Origin: JBHELB01 sp041859045
GTDB lineage: Bacteria > Hydrogenedentota > Hydrogenedentia > Hydrogenedentales > SLHB01
DNA: 64,000 nt
Direction of reading: 5' to 3'
Assembly (NCBI GenBank): GCA_041859045.1
Contig: JBHELB010000012.1
Coordinates: forward strand, 62,001-126,000
Within the stretch, counting starts at the first letter, position 1. Every line of letters begins with the position of its first letter. The translations under genes and the position numbers were made by a program. Below are positions 32,087-40,191 of the stretch, piece after piece. Below the pieces are notes generated by a model. That model did no database searches and was not told the origin of the DNA. It saw only the letters and a program-made list of their open reading frames with translations.

Positions 32087-34921
32087 TCAGCTATTGGGCC
32101 GTTCGTCCAACACGCTGCGTACTTTACGCAAGAGCGCGTTTGGAGCATAGGGTTTTTGGATCATCTGTAGGCCGTCGTGCAGAACGAAGTGAGTATGGAT
32201 GGCGTTCTCGCTGTAGCCGCTGGAGAAGAGCGCATACACGTTGGGGCTAACGTTTCGGATGTGTCCGAGCGCTTCGTTTCCTCCCATGCGCGGCATAACG
32301 ACGTCGAGAATAACCAACGCGATGTCATCGGCGTTCTGTTTGAACACCAAGACCGCTTCTTCGCCGTTGCTCGCGGTGAGTACGCGATATCCGGCCCGTT
32401 CCAAGATCATCTGTGCGAGTTTGCGCACCGTTTCGTTATCTTCCGCAAGGAGAATGGTCTCATTTCCACCGATCACGTGGCTTTCCAGCATGGGGCCGAT
32501 GGCTTCGGCGTCGCGTTCGCAAACGGGCAGGTACATTTTGAAGGTCGTTCCTTGGCCGACCTCGCTGTAGGTATTGATCATGCCGTCGTGTTGCGTGATG
32601 ATGCCATAGACTGTCGCTAGTCCTAAGCCCGTGCCTTTGCCCTCTTCTTTGGTGGTGAAGAAGGGATCAAAAGCGCGACCCAAAATCTCTTCGGGCATCC
32701 CGCAGCCCGTGTCGGTCACGCTCAGCAGGACAAAGCGCCCCGGCTTAGCCCATGCGTGGGTGGCGCAGTACTCGGAATCGATGCGGACGTTTTGCGTTTC
32801 GATGCTCAGCGAGCCGCCGTCGGGCATGGCGTCGCGGGCGTTAAGGCACAGATTCATCAGCGCTTGCTCGAGCATGCCGGGATCGGCATAGACCGAACCC
32901 AGGCGGTTTCCGGGGAGCCATTCGAGATGAATGTGTTCGCCGATCACGCGGTGAATCATCTTGATGAAATTTTCGATGAGCACGTTGAGATCGAGCACTT
33001 TCGGCTGCATCACCTGGCGGCGGCTGAACGCCAGCAATTGGCGCGTCAGTTGGGCGGCGCGCTCAGCCCCTTTCTTAATCTCGAGGAGTTCCTCGCGCGG
33101 TTCGTTTTTCTCCTCGGCTTCATCCAGAAGGAGTTGCGAATAGCCGAGAATGGCCTGGAGAATGTTGTTGAAATCATGGGCCACGCCTCCGGCCAATTGC
33201 CCAACCGCCTCCATCTTCTGGGCCTGACGGTACTGTTCCTCCAACGCCAGGCGGCTAGTGATGTCGTTCTTCACGGCAACGTAATTGACGATTTTTCCTT
33301 CTGCGTCGTGGAGCGGCGAGACGGTCATGTCTTCGGTATAGAGAGTTCCGTCTTTGCGGCGGTTCACGAGTCGGCCTTGCCAGATCTTTCCATCCATAAT
33401 CGTCTGCCAAAGAGAGGCGTAAAAGGCGTCATCTTGCACATCGCTTTTCAGAATGTTCGGTTTTTGCCCAATCGCCTCTTTTCTTTGAAAGCCCGTCACT
33501 TCCTCGAAGGCTGGATTCACGTATTCGATCATCCCATCGCGATCGGTGATGACCACCATTTCGCCCGCTTGCTCGATGGCCATGGCCAAACGCGCCCGCT
33601 CGGCCTCGGCGCGTTTGCTCTCGGTGATGTCCTCCATCGCGCCCATGATGCCGATGATGTTGCCTGAGCCGTCGCGCAGCGGCGCGGTGGAAAGACGGCC
33701 GATAAAGCGCCGCCCATCCTTTCTTAAACGGGTTACTTCCTTTCCGGTGGAGCTTTCTCCGCGCACTACCGCCTGGCGCATCGCGAAGAATTCGTCTTGG
33801 TTCTCGTCTGGGACGATGGGCAGCGGTTTGCCAATGATCTCTTGGGCGGCCCAGCCGAAGATTTTTTCGGACGACGCGTTCCACGTCTGCACGATGCCGT
33901 CCATATTGATACAGTAGAGCGCCACCGGCGAGCACGTGATCATGGCCCGCTGGAATGCCTCGCTTGCCCGCAGCGCCTCTTCCGCGGTGCGGCGCGCGCT
34001 GATGTCGTGCACGATGGAATACAGCAGCGCCCTGCCATCCAACGAGATCGGCCCGCTGAAGACTTCCACGTCTCGCGTCGAACCGTCGGCCAGACGGTGC
34101 GTGAATTCAAAATGGGTCCGTTTTGCTTCCCGTGCGTCCTCGATCTTGCGCCGCACTTCTTCTGAGTTCAACGTATTGATCTCGTCGACGCGCTTACGGC
34201 AGAGCGTTTCGCGTGGCCAGCCGTAGAAGGCGCAGGCCGCGGGGTTGGCGTCCACGATCCGCCCGTCCTGTGGGTCGACAATCAGCATTACGGCGTGATT
34301 GTTTTCGAATAGACTTCGGTAGCGTTCTTCGCTCTGGGCCAAGACTTGCCCCGCCTGCCGCCGTCGCTCACCCTCCAGGAAGATATGCGCGGTGACCAAA
34401 AAGGCCAAGGGGTAGAAGATCAGAATTGGCGCTCCGAAGCGTTTGAACACCATGAAGCCCACGCCGCCGGGGATTAGGAATTGCAGCGCGAGCATGATGG
34501 CATGCACCACAATGCCGAACGCCAGTAGATGCCATAGCCCTACCCAACGCTCATCGCGTCTGCGCAAGAACCGCAGGCATACACCCAGCGCCGCCGCTTC
34601 GATAATCACCCCAACGCCCGCCGTAGCACCCGGACCGCCGAGATAGAGGCGGTAGGCGCCACAGATTGCCGAGGACACTGCCGCAGGAACCACGCCGCCA
34701 AACAATCCCGCCAAGCTGAGCACGATGGAACGGCCGTCGTAGATTACGCCGGGGGCAAAACGGACAGGCGTCATCATGCCCACTACGCCCACTAGGGCGA
34801 ACAGAAGCCCGGCCGCCACGCGGTACGTCACACGGCGATCCTCAAGGCGCTGTCCAAGAATCTGAAGGCTGACGGCGAGCGCCACCAGCAAAGCAATGTT
34901 ATGGATTAGGTCGATCAGCAT
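32087..34921 (-). CDS. Membrane hybrid histidine kinase (7TM/5TMR-type sensor, three PAS, receiver)
   Basis: A 944-residue hybrid kinase. Residues 1-185 hold about six hydrophobic segments like the 5TMR-LYT sensor (VRFAPGVIYDGRSIVLSLAG followed by LFGGVVPAAVSS). Three PAS domains follow at about 195-315, 320-440 and 445-560. The kinase has His582 in GGVAHDFNNILQAI, with DTGCGMPEE and GTGLGLATVYGII in the ATPase domain. The C-terminal receiver (821-944) has Asp873 in ILDVVMPRMGG. Phosphate would pass from His582 to Asp873 and on to an unknown acceptor. The gene converges on the response-regulator gene with a 40-bp gap. The ATG start agrees with the first membrane helix. Confidence 0.93.
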   Translation of the reverse strand: MLIDLIHNIALLVALAVSLQILGQRLEDRRVTYRVAAGLLFALVGVVGMMTPVRFAPGVIYDGRSIVLSLAGLFGGVVPAAVSSAICGAYRLYLGGPGATAGVGVIIEAAALGVCLRFLRRRDERWVGLWHLLAFGIVVHAIMLALQFLIPGGVGFMVFKRFGAPILIFYPLAFLVTAHIFLEGERRRQAGQVLAQSEERYRSLFENNHAVMLIVDPQDGRIVDANPAACAFYGWPRETLCRKRVDEINTLNSEEVRRKIEDAREAKRTHFEFTHRLADGSTRDVEVFSGPISLDGRALLYSIVHDISARRTAEEALRASEAFQRAMITCSPVALYCINMDGIVQTWNASSEKIFGWAAQEIIGKPLPIVPDENQDEFFAMRQAVVRGESSTGKEVTRLRKDGRRFIGRLSTAPLRDGSGNIIGIMGAMEDITESKRAEAERARLAMAIEQAGEMVVITDRDGMIEYVNPAFEEVTGFQRKEAIGQKPNILKSDVQDDAFYASLWQTIMDGKIWQGRLVNRRKDGTLYTEDMTVSPLHDAEGKIVNYVAVKNDITSRLALEEQYRQAQKMEAVGQLAGGVAHDFNNILQAILGYSQLLLDEAEEKNEPREELLEIKKGAERAAQLTRQLLAFSRRQVMQPKVLDLNVLIENFIKMIHRVIGEHIHLEWLPGNRLGSVYADPGMLEQALMNLCLNARDAMPDGGSLSIETQNVRIDSEYCATHAWAKPGRFVLLSVTDTGCGMPEEILGRAFDPFFTTKEEGKGTGLGLATVYGIITQHDGMINTYSEVGQGTTFKMYLPVCERDAEAIGPMLESHVIGGNETILLAEDNETVRKLAQMILERAGYRVLTASNGEEAVLVFKQNADDIALVILDVVMPRMGGNEALGHIRNVSPNVYALFSSGYSENAIHTHFVLHDGLQMIQKPYAPNALLRKVRSVLDERPNS

Positions 34922-35182
34922 TTACGAGAAACATCCTTTTACTCGTGCGATTGCCACATCGAACTTTCCCACCCCGAAGAGCGCCCCTGCCTCTGTCGCG
35001 CCCCGACAGCCGCCGACGGCCAAACGGCGAGACACTCTTCGGGTTTATTGTGTAGCTATTGAGGATGCATTTCAAGCGCACGTTGCGCAGCATCGTGCGC
35101 ATTGGCCCCTGCGAAGCGGTCGCTAGGGCGTTTAGGCAAAAAAGTTGTAGGCATTTTGGCCGTGCGCGTCTTCAAAAATGCG
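34922..35182. repeat. Intergenic region with repeat-like element B
   Basis: No gene is seen. The strand opposite to 35118-35187 reads CTAACGCATTTTTG, then GGCCAAAATGCC, then TTTGCCTAAACGCCCTAG. The order of these words matches the 49.1-49.2 kb element (CTAACGCATTCT, AATGCC, TTTGCCTAAAACGCACTAG). The element runs into the TAA stop of the helicase-associated gene. The other end should contain the start signals of the hybrid kinase. Confidence 0.4.
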
Positions 35183-37690
35183 TTAGAAGGTCTCATCCTC
35201 CAGCACTCGAATTCCTGCGATTTGAGCGAGTTTGAAGGTGCGCGCGCCTTGGTGGAGGTGGCAGTAGCCGCTGACGGAGGGGAAACGTCCGCTGAGGTCG
35301 AGCGACACGGGATTAACGCGGCGCACGGAGGGCTTGGGCCCCCAGGCGGATTGATACGCGATCAGCACGGGGCGGCGACGGTGAATGGCGTCTTCAAGAA
35401 TTTCTCGAACGATGCGGGGGGAATACGAAGGCAGCGATTCCTCTTCTTCGGTCGATTCAACGACCGGCTCCGCACCGTTGCGTTCGGGCGCGGCGGTCTG
35501 TTCGTCGCGGGTACGGCGGTGTTGCTGCCATTCTTCCAGCCAGACCTCGGGCGCAGTGGGATCAACAATGTCGGTTCCCGCGCCGACGGGGATGCCGTGT
35601 TCTTTGAGTGCCTTCTTGAAGTGCGCGAGTTGTCCGTGGCGTACAACGAGCGCGTAGAGTCCTAGGCGACCTTCGAGGAGTGCGGCTACGTCGGGTAGTT
35701 CGAGCAGTGCGTCGCAGACCTCGGGGTCGTCAAAACGGACGATGGTGGCGGTAGCGCTGGACGCGGGCTCGATATCCCCGGACCAGGCGCGCATGGCCAG
35801 CCGGTAACGCGAGGCGAGGGGCTCCTCGCACAACGCGTCGAGCTGAGCGGCATACAGGGCCCAGTCGTCGGCGCGCTGGAGTTTGGTGCGCGCAAGGGAA
35901 ACGAGGTAGCCGCCCTTTTTGTCGGGCGCGATGTCCGCGACATCGCAGACGGCGTGCTCCAGAAAGAGATGGGCGTGTTCCCACGGCACGCGGAATTGGA
36001 GGCCGGGCTCTTGCTTCATAAACCGGCGTAACGGGCGGCGATAGTCGATGCGGACGCGCACGTCTTTGGGTGCGGACGGCACAAGCACGAAACGCGTGCC
36101 GATTAGGCGCGCACCGGGAATACTGGTCTCCAATTGTCGCGCGGTGGCGGCGTCCTGGCACTCGAGCAGTTCGCAACGCGCGCGCAGGGTGACCGCTTCC
36201 AGACGGCGTTCCCACGTCGCGACCTGCTCGCGCACGTTGTCGGGAATCGCGCGCATGGCGTAGCGGCCGAGCATGGTGACAAATTCGCCGGGGGCCATGC
36301 CGGAGCGGACGCCACGGTACACGGCCTCTTTGGTTAGTTTGTAGGTGCTCACGGGGCCGCCGCGCACGCGTTCGCAGAAGGCGTCGAGCTTGCGGCGCAG
36401 GTCGGGCGGGCAGCGGTCCATATACAGCAGTACTTCGAAATCCGGCTGCACCACGAGCGCCTCGCGGTGGGTAGTCTCGGCCTCGGCGGGCAATGGCCCC
36501 GCACCCAATGCGTACCGGCCAAAGGGGGTGACGCGAACCAATGCGCCGTCTTCGGACACGTCGACCATGTTGAGATCGCGCAGCAGGGCGCTGAGCATCC
36601 AGGCGTAGAGGCGCGCTTCGTGAGTCTGCCAGGCGCGGTCTTTCCACGCGGGCGTAATCTCGCGCGCCTGGGACAAAATCGCCCGCCAACGCTCCTCGAG
36701 GAAAAGCACGTTGCGATCGACGGTTTGAAAGGTGGCGATAATGTCGGTAATCCGCAGCCAGACACCCTCGGGCTGACAGGCAAGAATCGCGGCGAGGAGT
36801 CGGCGGTGGTACGTGCGCCGGAGCGAGGCGACGGGCAAATGCTCATCGAGCCCGGGGTAGATATCGGGGAAAAAGAGCTTCAGGTCCGGCAGTGCGGGGG
36901 TATGCAAGTAGGCATCGAACAAATCACGAATGCGGTCGGCGCGTCCTTTCTCGGTCCACGCGCCCGCTTTGAGGGTCGTGAGAAGGCGGCCTTCCTTCGC
37001 CTCGATACACCGCAAATGCCGCGCGCTAGCCAAGGCGAGCGAGAAGGCTTCCGAGGTGATGCCTGACTCGCGCAGCAACTCCAACACACGACTCTCGTCG
37101 GCCTTATGGACATCGCCTTGCGCGGTCAGACGCGGCGTCAACACTTCGGTGGCGCGCAACACTTCGAGGAAGACGTTCGTAGCGCGGTCGGGTTGTCCTG
37201 GGGCGATGTTTGCCGGGGCCGAAGCCGGGGCAATTGGAATATCGAGCGGGGGCGCGGCGGGAAGACGCGCACCGAGATGGTCCGGCAACACCAACAGCGG
37301 GCCGTGGTCCACTCCCGCATGTTCACGGGCTAAATCCTCAAGCGAAAAGGCCCCGGCGCGTTCACTAGGGCACGCGAGCAGAAAACCGTATTCAGCCAGG
37401 GTGTGGAGATGGCGCGCGGGATGGCCCGTACCGAACAGGCCCGGCACGCTGAGCAAGTCTCGCGCGTGAACGGGCTGCCGCGTGGCCGCCAGACACAACA
37501 TGCGCAACGCGGCGGGCTCCAATTCGGGCAGTTTACTCTGGAGATGCAGGGGATCTTCGAGAATCCGCTCGGCAGCCTTCATGCGGGTATTCTTGACGCC
37601 CGCGGCAAGCTGCCAGCGATCGCAGATCGCCCCCAGGGCTTCGTTGGTATAGCCGCGCAAACACTCCTTGACGCTGAAATGGGTGGTCAT
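35183..37690 (-). CDS. Helicase-associated (XPB-type Helicase_C_3) protein with C-terminal WYL domain
   Basis: An 835-residue protein without Walker motifs, so not a helicase itself. Residues ~410-545 match the helicase XPB/Ssl2 N-terminal-type domain: ALVVQPDFEVLLYMDRCPPD, then GPVSTYKLTKEAVYRGVRSG. A second small module of the same type is at 649-702 (RFDDPEVCDALLELPDVAAL). The C-terminal 757-833 is a WYL domain (RRRPVLIAYQSAWGPKPSVR, then TFKLAQIAGIRVL), a fold that binds nucleotides or nucleic acid ligands and is common in transcription factors of DNA-damage and defence loci. Actinobacterial relatives sit next to XPB helicase genes; no helicase gene is in this window. It is coupled to a small upstream gene by a four-base overlap. 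Confidence 0.8.
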   Translation of the reverse strand: MTTHFSVKECLRGYTNEALGAICDRWQLAAGVKNTRMKAAERILEDPLHLQSKLPELEPAALRMLCLAATRQPVHARDLLSVPGLFGTGHPARHLHTLAEYGFLLACPSERAGAFSLEDLAREHAGVDHGPLLVLPDHLGARLPAAPPLDIPIAPASAPANIAPGQPDRATNVFLEVLRATEVLTPRLTAQGDVHKADESRVLELLRESGITSEAFSLALASARHLRCIEAKEGRLLTTLKAGAWTEKGRADRIRDLFDAYLHTPALPDLKLFFPDIYPGLDEHLPVASLRRTYHRRLLAAILACQPEGVWLRITDIIATFQTVDRNVLFLEERWRAILSQAREITPAWKDRAWQTHEARLYAWMLSALLRDLNMVDVSEDGALVRVTPFGRYALGAGPLPAEAETTHREALVVQPDFEVLLYMDRCPPDLRRKLDAFCERVRGGPVSTYKLTKEAVYRGVRSGMAPGEFVTMLGRYAMRAIPDNVREQVATWERRLEAVTLRARCELLECQDAATARQLETSIPGARLIGTRFVLVPSAPKDVRVRIDYRRPLRRFMKQEPGLQFRVPWEHAHLFLEHAVCDVADIAPDKKGGYLVSLARTKLQRADDWALYAAQLDALCEEPLASRYRLAMRAWSGDIEPASSATATIVRFDDPEVCDALLELPDVAALLEGRLGLYALVVRHGQLAHFKKALKEHGIPVGAGTDIVDPTAPEVWLEEWQQHRRTRDEQTAAPERNGAEPVVESTEEEESLPSYSPRIVREILEDAIHRRRPVLIAYQSAWGPKPSVRRVNPVSLDLSGRFPSVSGYCHLHQGARTFKLAQIAGIRVLEDETF

Positions 37691-37893
37691 TCGATCACCC
37701 TCGGCATCTGTCCCAACGCCTGGAGACGGCGGACCACTTCGCGCACAGCCTGAGGCTGAACGGTTATGCAGTGATCGGAGAGTTTTGCCCCCAGAAAGGC
37801 ATGCAGGGACGGGTCACTCTCTATTTCCGTAAGCAAGAGAGGATCGTTCACCTCGATGATGGCTATGCCGCTGTGTAGCTTGACGTTTTGCAT
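37687..37893 (-). CDS. Small protein resembling a module of the helicase-associated partner
   Basis: Sixty-eight residues, coded immediately before the helicase-associated/WYL protein and overlapping it by four bases (ATGA). VNDPLLLTEIESDPSLHAFL and VQPQAVREVVRRLQALGQMP line up with FDDPEVCDALLELPDVAALL and RHGQLAHFKKALKEHGIPVG of the large protein (residues ~653-703), so it looks like a stand-alone copy of that module. ATG 37893 is chosen because GGGAG lies five bases before it; ATG 37923 would add ten residues. It probably binds the large protein or its target; this is inference. Confidence 0.7.
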   Translation of the reverse strand: MQNVKLHSGIAIIEVNDPLLLTEIESDPSLHAFLGAKLSDHCITVQPQAVREVVRRLQALGQMPRVIE

Positions 37894-38059
37894 GTTCGCT
37901 CCCGAAAACATGAATGAACGCAAAGGCGTAGTATATCAAAGCGCACTCCGCAAACCAACCTTACCAAGGGGCTTTTTTCGTGAAATTGCGATAGGCCCGT
38001 CGCCAGTCTATTTGACCCGCATGCCCCCCGTGTCTATGCTTGCGGCGGAGGGACTTTTC

Positions 38060-39082
38060 ATGAGCTATCCCGTACCCCTGGGACACATGCGCCTGTTGGA
38101 CGCGATCCCCAAGGCCATGGCGCACACGCAAGCGACGTTGTTTGCGCCATTCCAAATCGAGAAATGGTTCCGATTCGGCATCATCATCTTTCTCGCCAGC
38201 CTGATGTACCTCAACGGAGGCGGAGGCGGGGGCGGATTCAACCCGTTTCAGCTTGCGCAGTGGCGGCAGCAGCTCGAGGAGAAGGGCATTGGGCCGATGG
38301 AGTCCATGGAGGGCGCGGCGCATTTCCTCGAAAACAATATGGCGACCGTCATGGCGGGCATACTTTTGGCACTGGTCATCATGTTCGCGATCATGTTCGC
38401 ATTGATGTGGGTGCAATCGCGCGCGGCGGTGATGTTCGTGCGCGCGACGGCGACCGGGGACCCGGCGTTTGGCGAGAACTGGAACGCCGTGCGCGCGCCC
38501 GCGCAGTCGCTGTTCAATTTCTACCTTCTTTACTACAGCACCGTATCTCCGCTGGGGTTACTCCTGTTCGGCGGGGCGGCGATCCTGGTCATGTATGGCT
38601 TCCTCGCGGGAGCGCAAGACGCGACGGTTCTCTTTGTGGGGGCCGGGCTTCTAGTCGTGCTGGGGATCTTACTGGCCATCGCGGGTGGGATTCTGACGAG
38701 CTTCGTGCGTGGCTTTGTGATGCCCATTGCGCTGCGCCGCGGCATCACGATGACCGAGGCCGGCCATCTCTTCCTGCCCATCGCACGGGAAAACATCGCC
38801 AGTCTGATCGCGTTTCTCGTCTACCGCTTCTTGCTCGGAATCGCCTATTCAATGGCAGGGGCTATCGCCTGTTGCTGCACGATCTGTATTGCGGCCCTGC
38901 CGGTCATTCAGCAGACGGTGTTTGCGCCGTTACTGGTGTTCGACCGCGCGGTACCGCTGTTCATGCTCGCGCAACTTGGGCCGGACTTTGACCTGTTCCC
39001 GCGTCCGCCGGAACCGGAAGTCGTTGAGCCGGAATTCGCGTTTCCCGAGCCGCCGGAGTTCCGCGAGGACGGGCAGGAATGA
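38060..39082 (+). CDS. Multi-pass membrane protein, unknown function
   Basis: A 340-residue protein with about six membrane helices: WFRFGIIIFLASLMYLNGGG, MATVMAGILLALVIMFAIMF, LGLLLFGGAAILVMYGFLAG, VGAGLLVVLGILLAIAGGIL and two more. A cytoplasmic-type start (MSYPVPLGHMRLLDAIPKAM) and an acidic Pro/Glu-rich tail (PEPEVVEPEFAFPEPPEF) flank them. ATG at 38060 has GGAGG nine bases upstream; the open frame to 37856 has no such signal. No transporter or enzyme motif is seen. The stop overlaps the next gene, which encodes a protein of the same general layout, so the pair may form a complex. Confidence 0.75.
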   Translation: MSYPVPLGHMRLLDAIPKAMAHTQATLFAPFQIEKWFRFGIIIFLASLMYLNGGGGGGGFNPFQLAQWRQQLEEKGIGPMESMEGAAHFLENNMATVMAGILLALVIMFAIMFALMWVQSRAAVMFVRATATGDPAFGENWNAVRAPAQSLFNFYLLYYSTVSPLGLLLFGGAAILVMYGFLAGAQDATVLFVGAGLLVVLGILLAIAGGILTSFVRGFVMPIALRRGITMTEAGHLFLPIARENIASLIAFLVYRFLLGIAYSMAGAIACCCTICIAALPVIQQTVFAPLLVFDRAVPLFMLAQLGPDFDLFPRPPEPEVVEPEFAFPEPPEFREDGQE

Positions 39083-40071
39083 CGTTACAAGCCCAGGCAT
39101 CGACGCAAGAAGAAGGCGTTATCCCGGCCATTTCCGCCGCATTCCAAGAAACCCGCGGGATTGTCTCCAGCGCCATTCAGACGCACGGACGCGTCGGCGG
39201 TTGGCTGCGGCTGGGCCTGATTGCCGTGATGGCCTGCGCTTCGCTGATTTTTCTGCGGTTTCTTTTTAGTTTGTATTTCCTTTCCTACATGTACATCTAC
39301 TCGACGGAAGGTCAAAGAGGTCTTGTCCGATGGGTAGGCGAATTCGTCGATGCCGCTCAGGAAGCGCCTCTCGAATACGGGATCGCGATTGGCGGTTCGG
39401 TTGTGGCACTGATCGTGCTCTGGATCCTGAGCCTCGTGTTGTCCTGTCAGGGCACACTCATGCTCGCTCACTGCGCACTGCGCGGCTTCAATTCGCTATC
39501 CCGCACCTGGCGCGCCACCTCCTGGGGCACTCCGTCGCTGTTCGGCATGGCCCTTTTGTATTCTCTTGTCGTGATAGGGGCTTCGGTTTTGTTCATCTTC
39601 GTTACAGGAGTCGCACTCGTCAAGGGCGGTACTGTGGGAGCCGTGTTTGCGCTCATCGCATGGATTCTCTTCCTTCTTGGCTTCTTTCTCTTCACAAGCG
39701 TCGCCAGCATCATACTCAGCTTCTTTCTACCCGCCCGCATGCTTCTCATGCAGGAATCCGCCTTTGCCGCACTCTCGCCGCTTCTTGATGCGCTGCTTCG
39801 GAACAAGGCCCGCTCCGCCGGAGCAATCGTGGTAGCCTTTGTTATGTGCCAGTTGTCTTGGGGCGTCATTCAGGTACTCCAATTCGTCACCTGTGGCTTG
39901 GCATTGGTCCCGGGGGTGGCCGAGATCGTGTTTATGCCGCTGATTCTTTTTGTGCAGGTGTTTGGCGTTGCGATGGTGCGGCAGATGTATCCTTGGGTCG
40001 CGACGTATGCCGCGCCGGCGCCGACTCCGGAAACGCCGGCCGTGAGCCTGCCCGAGGAACCGACCCTGTAA
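39079..40071 (+). CDS. Multi-pass membrane protein, companion of the preceding gene
   Basis: A 330-residue protein with about six hydrophobic segments (LRLGLIAVMACASLIFLRFL, YGIAIGGSVVALIVLWILSL, ALLYSLVVIGASVLFIFVTG and others) and a short Pro-rich C-terminal tail. Like its neighbour it starts with a soluble helical stretch (AISAAFQETRGIVSSAIQTH) that resembles the neighbour's DAIPKAMAHTQATLF region in place. The start codon overlaps the neighbour's stop as ATGA. The two are probably distant paralogues of an uncharacterised membrane family that work together. Function is unknown. metH follows after ~120 bp on the same strand. Confidence 0.73.
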   Translation: MTLQAQASTQEEGVIPAISAAFQETRGIVSSAIQTHGRVGGWLRLGLIAVMACASLIFLRFLFSLYFLSYMYIYSTEGQRGLVRWVGEFVDAAQEAPLEYGIAIGGSVVALIVLWILSLVLSCQGTLMLAHCALRGFNSLSRTWRATSWGTPSLFGMALLYSLVVIGASVLFIFVTGVALVKGGTVGAVFALIAWILFLLGFFLFTSVASIILSFFLPARMLLMQESAFAALSPLLDALLRNKARSAGAIVVAFVMCQLSWGVIQVLQFVTCGLALVPGVAEIVFMPLILFVQVFGVAMVRQMYPWVATYAAPAPTPETPAVSLPEEPTL

Positions 40072-40191
40072 ACCCCGGCGCGAGCGCATTCCAACTGTTC
40101 GTTCATTGATGACCTGGAATACCGGTGCTAGACTCGTCGTTACGAAGGCGGGCCGCATGTGTCCGCACAAAAAAACGATCAGGACTGGCGC

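Noticed and set aside
40072..40191. Cobalamin or SAM riboswitch before metH
   Set aside because: The gap is only ~120 bases and lacks the conserved B12-box or SAM core elements.
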